Positions 50,301-61,274 of a DNA stretch of 64,000 nucleotides are shown here, one piece after another (within the stretch, counting starts at the first letter, position 1; each line of letters starts with the position of its first letter). The DNA comes from Ulva prolifera. Lineage: Eukaryota > Chlorophyta > Ulvophyceae > Ulvales > Ulvaceae. The notes under the pieces are model-generated. The model was not told where the DNA came from, made no database searches, and saw only the letters and a list, made by a program, of their open reading frames with translations. The stretch covers positions 3,398,177 to 3,462,176 of the forward strand of contig CM041200.1 in NCBI GenBank assembly GCA_023078555.1, in the 5' to 3' direction. The position numbers were made by a program, and so were the translations under genes.

Positions 50301-53300
50301 TATGGATATCCCACAACAGTGGGAGTCAGGTTCCGTAGCCTGTGTGCACTTACATGTGCATCACTGGGATGAACAGAAATGCGCTGGGCATGAAGCTCAT
50401 TGGGTGCCCAATGCCAGCACCATCTCCCCGATCTGAATGTGCGTGAAATCCTTCTCAAGTCTATTGCAAAATCTGCAAGGGGCAATTATTCCACACCAGT
50501 CCATCACTTACGCGGACTGACCACAGCTGTAATAATAGCTGTCAATCTGGTAGGAAAACAGTACGTGTGCCTCCGGCTGTGATCAAGGTCGAATACAACA
50601 AGTACCGAGCGGCAGACTAAACACGACAGCGCTTGCGTCATTGATGTGGCAGTGAGCAACTTCCACACACGCACAGGGCAAGACAAGACAGAACTGACAG
50701 GTCTGATGGGCAAAGCTTGCTGATTTGGCAGAGGTGGGTGGCTCCGATCGGCGCAACAAGCCAGCTACGACTGCTGCTGCGTCTAGTGTTGTTGGCATGT
50801 GTGCCCTGAGAGGCTGCCATAGAACATGATTTATGCGAAGCCCTCTCCTACAGGTGTGGACAGGCTGTGAAGTTTCGGAATTTACCTCACCGCCAAGCGA
50901 AGGTCAATGAAACACAGTGTGCTGGCGGGTGGCATGTGTTGGCGCACACACCCCTCTCCTCGCAGCGGAGAAGTCGCGCCACAGCTACAAACGAGGCTCG
51001 GCATGGTGGCAGCTGAGATATCCCTCGACCTGTTTCGCGCGCCTGTAGACTTACGAAGGGGCTGCTGTGACACTGCCCGCGCATGGCTGANAACCATGTG
51101 ACGATGCCCTTGCGAGGAGATCACCTCGGTGGCGGAGGTTGTCGAGATAGCTGCACCGGTGAAGCAATCCAAAGAGACCTGTCGCGGCGATCAGTGCCAA
51201 AAACCCATCACACCCGGCACATGCCTCGGAGGAGCATGCTTGACATGCATAGCTACGTGTCTCCTCGGGGCTTCGCCATTGGACCTATACGTTTTAGCGG
51301 TCGTTCCGGGAGCTCTGTACAAAGGCGCAGGTAAGATTTTCTTGACAGTGCATGTCACGACACATCCAATGCCTTGTGAAGACATGCGTCATGTTGCTTG
51401 GTGATCCCGATCGTCCCAGCGTAGCCGTACACTGTGCAACCGCATTGAATAAGACATATACACATACATTGCATGCAACGTCTAGGGCTATGCCGAGCCA
51501 GCGTGCAATATTAATAATCCAATAGTATGTCGATCGTCCATGGATGTAGGGACACTGCAAGACCACCTCCAAATGTCGTGCCTCCCAAGCTCGGAGCTCG
51601 CCACGATACGCCCGCGCCAAGCCACCCAAACCGATGCTATGGCTGCGTACGCGTATGCCAAACGCGTCGCCTACCGCATCATGCCCGAAGGTGAGAAGCA
51701 ACAGAAACGTGACGAGAGGACGGCACAGGTGGCTACCAACGCAGCGCAAGGTCGTGTGCCATACGGTGTTCCTCACGGCATCGTCGCCAACGCGCTGCGC
51801 GGCGGTCCATGCAACTCTCGCGTCTGTGCATACGGTGCGCACCTACAGGAAGGTTGTGTTTCTGTTTTGGTTTGATGGTTGACTTGTAGTTGTGTACATC
51901 GTCACGACTTTTGTTCTTGTGTGCGGATGGAATTGCATGTCTATTTCGCAAACGCGGCGGGGGGGTTTTTTTTTATGATTGTCGATGAAATCGTGGGTAT
52001 TGGGGTTCCGATTGCTGAAATGGTGCCATTGGGGTCGTCCGTCAGAGCCTAAGATGCATAACTTCACCACAACGGGCTTGTGATAGCTAATTGGTAATGA
52101 TGCGCGGCTACCATAGATCATATATTATATATGGCAAACATACATTACTGATGCATGTTTAATGCTGTGAGAAACCAAAAGGTACCAATTCTGCGAGGTT
52201 GGTAGGTATCCCGTCGTGTTTGCTTGGCAAACGGAGTTATGTTTTGATAGTGTATCAGGGTGGTTTCGTTTCTGTTGGTTCAAGGCTAGCTTTCTTGCTA
52301 AACCGCCTTTTGGGGCCGGGATCGTCACAACAGTGCTTGTGCTTGCAGCCTCAACCGCAATGTCTCTTGTGGAAATGCTGCCCAACAAGAAGGTCCTTCG
52401 GAGTCTCGATGAGGTTCACCTGCGCACGAGGCGCTTGCTACGCGAGGGGAATGGCGAGGGCAGTGCGCTCTACGTTGCTGTGCGAGAACGGCCTGCCGGC
52501 GAGGGTCTCAAGACGGCCATCGACATTGTGCGCCAATTCGGGCCTCATGGCATCACCACCAAGGCGCCAAAGGCGACCAAGAATCGCCCAATGGACCGAA
52601 AGGCCGACACCAGTACACGGCTGTTGGTGCGAGTGGGGCGGGCCTCTCGACAGCCATTCACCATGTCGGTGTCGGAGGCCGCGGTGTCGTACGATGTCGT
52701 CCACGACGGCATCCCCCTCCTTGACCCATGTGCGACCCTGTGGAAGGTCGACATTCACATCGTGCAACTCGTGCGCGATATGGGTGAACTGTTGGCGCAG
52801 CGGGCCTGGTCCTCTGACGGCGATTGCAAGCCGGAGATCCATGTTTCGTCGGCACTGCTGCTGCAGAAGCTGGGCATCGGGTCAGGCGAGTCAGGCCCCC
52901 TTACCGATTGCACCCGGCTCGCTCAGTTTCTGTCCGTGTTCTGTTGGGCAGCCACGCTCTGCATCTTTGCGGACATCAAGACTCTGGATCCGAACCGGGC
53001 ACATGCGTGGCCCCTGGCATGTGCGACCGCTGTCGTGCGTGCGTGGGAGCTATATTTCCACTGCCGGAGCCATGGCGGGCCGGGTGGCCATGGCGGCCCC
53101 AACGGCCCCGATGACCCGGGTGGCGCGCCTGATGGTGGAGGTGCTGACGTTGCCGATGGACCCGGTGCTTTTCCTCCGCCGTACTCGTGTGAGGAGGCGG
53201 AGGCACACATGCAAGCGGGCCTCGACAACAGCGATGCCGATGTCAAGTACTACATGGACGCCGACGATCACCCGGAGCATGTTGTGCCAGTGAACGGTTC

Positions 53301-56114
53301 GGTACGTTGCGCCACACCTCGTGCATGTCATGCACTGGTGTGATGGCATCGGCACGTGGTGCAACATATCAGTCATGATGATCTCTTATCAATTCATTTG
53401 CACCCACAATATCGTTGCTGCAATTGGAGCGCATGTTGTCACAACTACAAATCTCGGGTCATGACCATCACATGTTGAGAAGCCGCTGCAGGTGTTGTAC
53501 TCCCTGTTGCGCGCTCGTCCGTCGATGATGTTCTTGATTGGCGGACCAGGCTGCGGCAAGACAGCTTTGATGAAGGACATGGTGGCGATGGCTACAGAAG
53601 GCACCGCTTTCCGCAACGGCGTGATGCAACAGGCCCAGCCAAATGTGGTATACCCGGATGCCGCGGCAGAGGAGAATGTGAAGTTGATGACCCATCGTGC
53701 TTCGCTCCGATTCCACATCGGCTGGCCGGCGGAGACCATCACCCAAGCCATGTCCTTTTTCAAGTGGGACATCGGAGCAGGCGATGGTGCTGGCGGGTAC
53801 CCGATGACGATTGCACAAAAAGTCGCCCGCCACGCCTTTCATGCGCTTGAGGAAGTGCAAGCGTGGGTGACACTTCTGCCCCAGTTCTTCGAGCGTTGGA
53901 AGTCCGCCCGCAAAGATGTTCACCCCCAGGAGACCGTTTCGGACATGCTTGCTGCATGCCCCCATGTAGCGGCCATGGATCCGTTGCAATCCTCGTGCAA
54001 GGTCGTCGGAGTCCGGGCCGTTCGTGCAAATGGAGGTGTCACATTTGAGGAGAGGGACGTCGTCATGCCGTGGGAGCGAATTGCTGCGCTCACCTGCCCG
54101 CCTGGCGCCAACATGATGTGGCACATTTGCTTCGTCCATGATCAACACCGCATCAAGGGCGCTTTGTTCAGATTGCTTCGAGACGGGTACGAGACCTTCA
54201 ACGCGACATGCATCATGTTTTCATGTGAGGGTGGTGCATGCCAATTACACATGCTCATGTAGCATGTATGTGCCATGGGTTTGTCTACTCCAGAATGCTA
54301 TCGTTATGCTTGTGAGCTGACAATGCACCCGCACACTACGTGGCTTGCCCTCCACACGAGTCTAACATTCGCACATGTCCACCCCAACCAAGCATGCGTA
54401 TGTGACTGACGTGGTGTGATCGACTAACATGTGATCCGCTTGCTTGCAGAGATCCGCTTGCCTTTGCATTAATGGCGATGCGACGCGTTCACGTGGAGAC
54501 GGACGACAGATTCGTCACATACTTCCCAGAAGACTTGACAACGCTCGGTGCAGCTGCATGGGGTATGAAGCCCTTCCACCACGGGCAAGAACACCAGGGC
54601 CCGCGCACCTCCGATGCCAATGTCCACCCGGCCTACAAAATGTCGGGGCCCGGACTGGACAGGCGGACACGCCTTCCGACCACCATTTTCATCGCGGAGA
54701 CGAAGGAGCAATGCCAAGATATCGTCGAGCGCCTCCGCCGCCGAGCGGATTACCTCGCTTTGTTCGGCCATGCAGTATGGGGCATTGCGATGGTGGTCCC
54801 TTGCGCGAATCGGCTCGTTCGCGCGGCAGACGCCTATGCCTTTGAGTATGCTACCCTATCCCCTACATGAATGCGTGCACATGCAATATATACATGCTGA
54901 ATTCATGCGTACGAAACCGTGCGCACTACACACCATAGATATACATGCCTATGTGCCACGTGGACCTTGGTCATCCCATTTCCATCATGCATGCCGGATT
55001 GACTGTTGTCATTTGCAGTGTGCGTGTGAATGCAACATACATTTCGGGGCTTCCATGAGGGGGTTCAGATAACCCCCATGCCTCGTTGCAACCTGCACTT
55101 CGGGGTTTCCACAAAAATAATAATAATAATAAAAACTAGACTGTCGCGTCTTGCAGGTGTCACACTCCTGAAGGTCAGCGAAACGTGAAGGAGCTCGACA
55201 ACTACACCTTGACGACGTGGGACAAGATTCGCCTCCATGTTGGGGAACCGATGCTCTTGACCACAAAAGTTTCGGAGACCATGCCCAATGGCTCGCCGTG
55301 TGTCATCAAGCGCTTCGAAGTCGTTCTCAAGGATGCAGCACGAAGAACAATCTTGGGCAAGTGCTCACAAGCGCTGAGGCAGGTCTACCAGCGACCATCC
55401 GCATGGTCGCCCGTGACGTTTGTGGGGCCCTCTCCGGGCGTACCTGAGGGCGGATATCATCAAACTAACCATGCGACTGTGGATGATGTCATCACCACGA
55501 CAGTGAATCGGTTCCTCGATCGGATCACCATGACGGACGTTTACGAGAACCATGTCTTCCTTCCAGCATGTCAAGTTCGCACCCCAGCTGACGTTGTGGC
55601 TGACACCGTCTACCACCCTGCCCCGGAGCTGGTCTTCGACCGAAGCAACAATCTCGTGGCTTGCCGGGTCACGTTCCCGCTCGTGCCATCTGCGGCGAGA
55701 GTGGCGACTTCGATGCTGAGCTCCACCATCGAGCTTGGGGAAGCACGTTGTGTGGCGCACTCGATGTCGAGCGCCGATACGACGCTCGATCCCAATGCCC
55801 ACAATGCGGCTTTGTATGTCGCGTCCACCAGGGTTCGCGACATGGCCGATCTAGCCATCACCCACGACACCGTGCTCCACCCCAACATGTTCAAACCCCG
55901 ACAGCCACTCCGGAATGTGGTGCGAGAAATGCGTGTGTATGGTGGGTACGTGCGGGTGTACCATTGCCGGTCGTTGTCACTGGTGCCAGAGCATGTGGCG
56001 CGTGATGATGCTGTGCATGATGCGAAATTGAACGCCCAGATGGGGGCTGGCATGTTTGAGGCGCCTATCGCTCTCGGTGAGCAACTCTTGGCCGCAATGC
56101 CGGATGAAGAGTAG
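44777..56114 (+). CDS. Gene S, right copy: multi-exon protein with SBP-like zinc modules and PIF1-like helicase (split by an insertion)
   Basis: Twelve exons can be joined with compatible phase at every junction: 44777-45057, 45464-45755, 45958-46306, 46520-46896, 47178-47385, 47632-48167, 48651-51330, 51550-51852, 52349-53301, 53492-54224, 54452-54845, 55157-56114. Ten of eleven donors have G at +5. Replacing exon 7 by its uninterrupted left-arm length (1,912 nt) gives 7,296 nt, a multiple of three, or about 2,431 residues. Residues 1-500 are unrecognised, about 530-1130 hold five SBP-like zinc modules, about 1320-1737 are unrecognised, and about 1738-2431 look like a PIF1-type helicase. A TATA box lies 60-70 bp before the ATG. 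As assembled, exon 7 is broken by foreign sequence at 50,298-51,095, with a stop at 50,370-50,372. The locus could alternatively be two or three adjacent genes; the weakest joins are exons 3-4 and 10-11. Confidence 0.72.
47632..50297 (+). CDS. Gene S exons 6-7: array of five SBP-like zinc-binding modules
   Basis: Each module repeats the SBP pattern: a C-x4-C pair (or similar), a later C-x2-H, then C-x2-C preceded by an aromatic or basic residue, then a final Cys or His. Approximate residues are 530-609, 659-715, 792-859, 925-988 and 1067-1130. Modules 2, 3 and 4 have first pairs CDVRGC, CRIHGC and CLVHGC, close to the CQVEGC type of plant SBP domains. C-x2-H sites include CQKH, CHKH, CPNH, CEHH and CQQH. 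The second knuckles include CNKC, CFNC, CSQC, CFRC and CPGC. Module 2 is split by intron 6 between its two zinc-binding halves, so it appears only after splicing. In known SBP proteins this domain binds DNA with a core GTAC; whether these divergent modules do so is inference. Confidence 0.75.
48436..48600. other. AT-rich block inside gene S intron 6
   Basis: A stretch dominated by ataatgataataaaattaatg-like sequence between the GT microsatellite and the exon 7 acceptor at 48,650. It is conserved in the copies at about 5,180-5,340 and 23,590-23,740. An ORF of about 60 codons upstream of exon 7 runs through it and is not coding. Confidence 0.5.
50298..51095. mobile_element. ~0.8 kb insertion (R7) in right gene S exon 7
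   Basis: Absent from the left-arm S, where exon 7 is continuous across 29 bp that are replaced here. Positions 50,319-51,089 match 57,307-58,077 (shift 6,988) almost perfectly. An ambiguous base (n) stands at 51,091, right at the join. No transposase, terminal repeats or target duplication is seen. It may be a real duplicative insertion or a misjoin. Confidence 0.7.
51096..53301 (+). CDS. Gene S exons 7 (3' end), 8 and 9: unrecognised middle region
   Basis: After the insertion, exon 7 resumes near 51,096 and ends at the strong donor GTAAGA (51,331). It contains further Cys pairs and a hydrophobic stretch near the donor. Exon 8 (51550-51852) is Ala- and Arg-rich. Exon 9 (52349-53301) encodes about 317 residues with a mixed alpha/beta look, then a low-complexity Gly-Pro-Asp linker (about 53,075-53,160) and an acidic tail leading into the helicase. 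I looked here for a HUH relaxase motif, as in Helitron Rep proteins, and saw none. Splice phases fit on both sides (1-nt leftover into exons 8 and 9, phase 0 into exon 10). Confidence 0.6.
53492..56114 (+). CDS. Gene S exons 10-12: PIF1-like superfamily-1 helicase region
   Basis: Exon 10 opens with a hydrophobic strand and a Walker A loop, GGPGCGKT (about residues 1754-1761), as in PIF1/RecD helicases. Near its end is a His-Arg followed by a Leu-rich helix and Arg-Asp-Gly, resembling the PIF1 HR-x-LL-x-R-x-G region. Exon 12 has LHVGEPMLL ... NGSP, matching the PIF1 pattern VG-x-P-VML ... NG, and later ALYVASTRVRD, matching helicase motif VI (LYVALSRVR). I could not place a clear Walker B/DE motif, so activity is uncertain. 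The exon 10-11 junction uses donor GTGAGG and the second of two adjacent AGs. The gene ends with TAG at 56,112-56,114. By family, the role would be ATP-driven unwinding of DNA. Confidence 0.72.
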
Positions 56115-56119
56115 TGTCT

Positions 56120-56590
56120 ATGCGTAGGATGCTTAGGTTAGACAATTCGGACTTGATTGAAAAGGTTGTCCTACTTTGTTTCCACCCTTCACGGTATATC
56201 AGAGATCAGAGCTGACTTGAGCTGTTGCTGCTGTTGTATTCTTTCTCATGTGTTGCAATCACATCACACCAAGTGGTATCGTTGTAGTTGACACGGCGTC
56301 ATTCGTGGCCGCATGGAAGCGGCATGTCCAGGATGCGCACCGTTGCAGCTTTGCAAAGCATCATTCACTTGGTTCAATTTTTGCTGCATTAGCGATCCAG
56401 CACAGTTGCGCAAACGTTGTTCTTCATGGGTGGCCTTAGCCACGAGTGGCACATCCACGAACATCCGAAATGAGTTGACCAGAACTGCACCAGCAAGCGA
56501 ATGTATGTGAGGTGTGGCTGCACATGACAATGTGTCATTAATACATGTCGCCTTCTGAAATGCGTCGCGATCTACGATTGTTGAATACAC
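56120..56590. other. Spacer after gene S with dispersed repeat R5
   Basis: About 56,190-56,330 resembles 35,270-35,390 and, inverted, about 27,960-28,090 (motif tcacacc-aagtggtat-gt). The copies are diverged from each other. There is no gene before the M3 fragment. Confidence 0.45.
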
Positions 56591-56648
56591 TACATTCTAG
56601 TGCACAATGCATCGTGTTCCTTTGCTTTACATTCCCTATGTTGTGTAG

Positions 56649-57090
56649 TGTATGGGGTTCGGTGGGGGGATGTAGAGTATGTCACACCGTTGTCTTTTTG
56701 TTTGCTTGCCTGTATTCAAATTTTGGACGTCGGCATTCGGTGCACTGGTGCCCGCAGAAGTGGGAGCCGTGCTGGGGTAGGCTGCCTTGTGTGCACGCTC
56801 TGCCTGAGTTCTGTGGACTTTGTAACGTGTCTGTCGGAATGGGAGCCATGGGAATCGCCATGCATGATGGGAACCAAGATACTAGAACTGCATCGTGCGT
56901 GTTCGGTGCACAAAACATGCATGTCGGCGCTGTGGTACTCGCCTACCCAGTGCGAGCATGGCCACAAACATACACGTCGCCGCCAGGTATCCGTGCGGGG
57001 GCTAGTGGTCAGCATTCAAATGATGTACCATGTATCCCGCTGGCCGTTTCCTGTCTAGGAGTCTGTGCTCGGCAGAGTGATGTCTTGTAG
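56649..57090 (+). pseudogene. M3: possible third M-family fragment
   Basis: The intron end and acceptor (about 56,600-56,648) closely match the sequence just upstream of the M2 first exon (26,557-26,615, opposite strand). The following sequence is open to 57,090 and has a hydrophobic stretch early on, but resembles M2 only weakly. It may be a decayed M-family exon downstream of S. Confidence 0.3.
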
Positions 57091-57306
57091 ATCACGCAAC
57101 TTGGTGATGCTGTGTGGTGGTTGTGTTGTATTGAAATTGGGGTCCGACCGTATCGTGTGGAACCATGCAACGTGTGTTTGGGATTGCATGTGGGCGAATG
57201 GTCACACACTCATGAGGTTGCTGCAGGGTTTGGGTCTATAACACGCAACACACCTGATACTGATTCGTAGTACTTAGATTCGTGTCGCCATGCGCTTGCT
57301 CATGCT

Positions 57307-58077
57307 GTGGGAGTCAGGTTCCGTAGCCTGTGTGCACTTACATGTGCATCACTGGGATGAACAGAAATGCGCTGGGCATGAAGCTCATTGGGTGCCCAAT
57401 GCCAGCACCATCTCCCCGATCTGAATGTGCGTGAAATCCTTCTCAAGTCTATTGCAAAATCTGCAAGGGGCAATTATTCCACACCAGTCCATCACTTACG
57501 CGGACTGACCACAGCTGTAATAATAGCTGTCAATCTGGTAGGAAAACAGTACGTGTGCCTCCGGCTGTGATCAAGGTCGAATACAACAAGTACCGAGCGG
57601 CAGACTAAACACGACAGCGCTTGCGTCATTGATGTGGCAGTGAGCAACTTCCACACACGCACAGGGCAAGACAAGACAGAACTGACAGGTCTGATGGGCA
57701 AAGCTTGCTGATTTGGCAGAGGTGGGTGGCTCCGATCGGCGCAACAAGCCAGCTACGACTGCTGCTGCGTCTAGTGTTGTTGGCATGTGTGCCCTGAGAG
57801 GCTGCCATAGAACATGATTTATGCGAAGCCCTCTCCTACAGGTGTGGACAGGCTGTGAAGTTTCGGAATTTACCTCACCGCCAAGCGAAGGTCAATGAAA
57901 CACAGTGTGCTGGGGGTGGCATGTGTTGGCGCACACACCCCTCTCCTCGCAGCGGAGAAGTCGCGCCACAGCTACAAACGAGGCTCGGCATGGTGGTAGC
58001 TGAGATATCCCTCGACCTGTTTCGCGCGCCTGTAGACTTACGAAGGGGCTGCTGTGACACTGCCCGCGCATGGCTGT
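57307..58077. repeat. R7 segment, second copy
   Basis: Duplicate of the insertion in gene S. Contains a short direct repeat of 'agctgt' around taataat but no recognised gene. It runs directly into the R1 variant block. Confidence 0.8.
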
Positions 58078-58084
58078 GCGACGG

Positions 58085-58462
58085 TGCAGCCCACCGCAGG
58101 GCCACCCGCTGTGAAAACAACGGGGGGCGTTCGTCGCCGGCGCGTGGCCGTGCATGGAATCGGAAGATTGACATAGCGTCGACGTGATTGATAATAACCG
58201 TCGGTACGCGTCTTCAACCCCGCGGCGGCCGGCCGCGGCCGCCGGGGGGAGGGGTTTCGGGGGCGGGGGGGGGTTCGTCGCCGGCGCGTGGCCGTGCATG
58301 GAATCGGAAGATTGATAATGCGTCGACGTGATTGATAATAACCGTCGGTACGCGTCCCCAACCCGCGCGGCCGGCCGCGGCCGCCGGGGGGAGGGGTTTC
58401 GGGGGCGGGGGGCGTTCGTCGCCGGCGCGTGGCGTCGCGGCCCCGCGGTGGCCACACCGGCC
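58085..58462. repeat. R1 variant block, right
   Basis: Three diverged units containing gcgttcgtcgccggcgcgtgg and a tcggaagattga spacer, followed by R2. It joins the end of the R7 segment. Confidence 0.75.
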
Positions 58463-58849
58463 ATCAGCACAGCAGAGGCACGGGGCCTTCAGCTCGACAT
58501 AGCGTTGACGTGCTTCTGGGACGCCCTGGGCAGCTCTGATAGGTGGCTGTGTATACGCGATCGCAATGCTGACGAAGCATGACGAGCGATACTTATCTGT
58601 AGCTGGTACGTCCGCATTGTGACCGGCTGTGCAACAATTCGGGTGCACAGTTGTCGTCCACAGCCATACAGTCCCAGACACAAGATGAAAGCCACTCATG
58701 TCCACATTTATTCAGCCGATGTGCCACTCTAGCACCGATGTTGCTGGTGCGTTGGCACCGGTGTATGCTGAACCACTGCACCAGGCTTCATCTGTTCACC
58801 GCTCAGCACTACACGTTTATGCAGGTGCACAGGTTTATCAGGTGAAACA
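58463..58849. repeat. R2 segment, copy 4 (most complete)
   Basis: Combines the parts found separately at 32,627-32,837 and 31,199-31,417, and so shows the sequence before R1 units separated them. Confidence 0.8.
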
Positions 58850-59105
58850 ACGTAAACAGAAAATTGCGTAGCAAAAGCTACAAACCAGTTTTGGGCAAGC
58901 GTTCTCCGGTATCTTGGTGTACACAGTATCAAGTTTGACACTAGGTGTGTTGCCATCCCGTGTTGCTATCGGGTTGAGACCCGGGCCTGAGTGTGTGGCA
59001 TGCGGAAAATCAAAGCAGTGTGCATGAAGGCGGATCAGCAATTGACAGCATCTCGGCATGGACAGCTCGTCGCATCTGAGCACCGTTGAGGAATTTTTAC
59101 ACAAC
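58850..59105. other. Single-copy spacer
   Basis: Continuation of R2 beyond the point where R1 inserts in copy 1. No gene or repeat is recognised. Confidence 0.35.
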
Positions 59106-61260
59106 TCGGGCTACTCCGACTGGAGCTCCGTGGCCACCGTGGGACAAACTACAGATGTTTCGTCGTGATGCCTCACATGCATACGCACCCATAACATTGC
59201 CGAAACATGCCCGTTCCGCACCACAGCGACATCCATGAAAACAGCAGGAACTACACCACCTGCGAGGCCAATCCGCGCTCCATTTAGGGCTCGTTTCTTC
59301 AAATTCACATGTCCTCAGCCCGTCGCTCATCCTGGTTGCTCACCCCTTGGTGAGCCAACTTGCTGCAACTCCTGTGCAGGCCCACGCAGATTAAGAATGG
59401 GCGGTCGGTCTCTCTAGCTGGCTTGCCACCCACAACTCTGCTGCAAGCATTCTCACCACTATGCTACAACAACGCTCACCACACCTACATCTTGCACGTG
59501 AGCGCTGCAGCGGTACCGCAGGTGGTCTTGCATGAGGCAGGCAATAGAACACTGTGGTGATGGCATCCCTGCAGCACACTCACCACTGCACAAAGCCACA
59601 TATGTCCTCAGAAATCAAACATGACAACCTTCAACGGGGCTCCCAAGCACAGCCCGTGGCAGAGAGCTCCACATCAGCATTGGCATTCAGGCCCTTTGCA
59701 GAGGAGCTCGCAGCGGGCACTGGACTACACAACCAAGCCTAGCCACGGCAATGGAAACCACACGTCATGAAGCGCTTCCAAAAGCCTCACCACATGCTAA
59801 TGCAGTGAGCACAGATGCCGGTTACCACGAACTGCAGACACCAGCTATAGGCATCCTCTTGTGCACTGGCATGAGGATCGCCATCAGCATCGGCGGAGCA
59901 GACACATTGCGATGGAAACAGCCCACTGATGTATGTATGTCCGTTCATGCACGGCACGGGGCGTCGGGGCGCCTGAGGACAGCGTACCGCTGTGGTGCGG
60001 ATGGCTCGCCCGCGGAGGGCTCCACGCCCACGCAGGTGGCGACACACGCACATGTGTTGTCGTATGTCACAGGCATCGCCTTGAACCAGGCGTCGCTCGC
60101 CGCATGTGCGCGTGATGCAGCGGTGGAACAGCACGAACTGGCTCCGTGTGCGGTGCAGTCCACCGTGGCACGGGCGTGGCAGCTAGCCGGCGCGAGCACG
60201 CGGACAACGCCCTCGCAAGAGAGGGCTGCATGTTTGTCAAGCCGGGGGTCGCGTCGCGGGAGCTGCGGGCCCTGTGTCGCGGAACGGAGCCCGTGCAACA
60301 CCCGGACAAGCTGCTGGGCGGAGCAGCGTGCACACGGACGTCGCAACAATTGTCAGTGAAGTGTCAGTACAACAAAGTGCCGGTGAGAAGGCGTGGTGAA
60401 TGGCACAACGGCACGGGACGATGCTCCAGGGCCTGGTGGCCCTGTCGCAGCGCGGTGCTCGAGGATATCTGAGAAACGGCAGCAGCACCTGACGTCACCT
60501 TTACAGTAGAGTTGTGTCTGCTGTGCGTGCTCTGGAGCACGTATCCAGGCATGCCGGTTTCCACTGCGACCAGAACAGCGTCCGCGACGCTGAGTGCACG
60601 GAACGGCAGGCAGCTAGGCGGACTGATACTGAGTTACTGAGTTGCTATTGGCAAGCATGGCGTGGCCCAGCTTAGGTAGGGCAGATGGCACGTCGCCATT
60701 GCTGCTGTACCTCCTGGTGAAGTTGCTGTTGTGGCTGGCGGTCGGACTGGGCTATGCCTGCTTGGCGCGGTGCGCTTCATCAGTCATGAGCGACATCCAT
60801 TGCTCAACCACGCACACGCTCCACACGCATAGACACACACCCACACACGGTAGCCTGCGTGCCGTCGCATGTAGGTGTTTCGCAAGGGTGGGTTCAAACA
60901 GAACGTGGTTCCTTGCAGGCCCTCGTCGCGAACGAAGGGAGAGGACGAGCATGAGGTAACACCGAGGTACCGCAGCCCCCGGAATCGGAACAGAGACCAG
61001 AGCTGTATTGAAATGTTGCTGCGGATGTATTCATTCACATGTGTTGGAATCCCATCACACCGAGTGGTATTGTTTTAGCGGACACGGTGTCATTGATGCG
61101 ACGGCCACATAGAAATGGCTTAATCGCTCGGCGCACCATTACAGCCACGCAAATCGTTCACCTGGACCGGTTTGCGCTCCTGCCAGCCCGGGAGGAGCTG
61201 CGTGGATGGTGTTCTCGATGGGCGGATGTAGGAACGGACGAGGTGCACGAAACTCCGTGA
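59106..61260. repeat. R6 segment, copy 2
   Basis: Duplicate of 33,356-35,558, truncated by R3 at 61,265. Confidence 0.85.
60657..60788 (+). other. Short hydrophobic ORF, third copy
   Basis: Part of the near-identical R6 duplicate, so its identity to 34,943-35,074 is explained by recent duplication. Confidence 0.3.
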
Positions 61261-61274
61261 ATGCCTCTTTTTCC

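Larger units (their letters stand above)
37490..54546. repeat. Right arm of the large inverted repeat
   Basis: Inverted partner of 1-16,680. It carries the same order of repeat block, small ORF, hAT remnant, M, D and S, with M, D and S on the plus strand. Homology stops at 54,546 only because the left copy runs off the window start, so the true arm may be longer. The spacer between the arms (16,680-37,490) is itself made of partial copies and a second palindrome. Confidence 0.93.

Noticed and set aside
53492-56114. Helitron RepHel protein
   Set aside because: A PIF1-like helicase is present, but I found no HUH relaxase motif with paired His and catalytic Tyr upstream, and no Helitron-style ends. 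Very divergent Rep domains cannot be excluded by eye.
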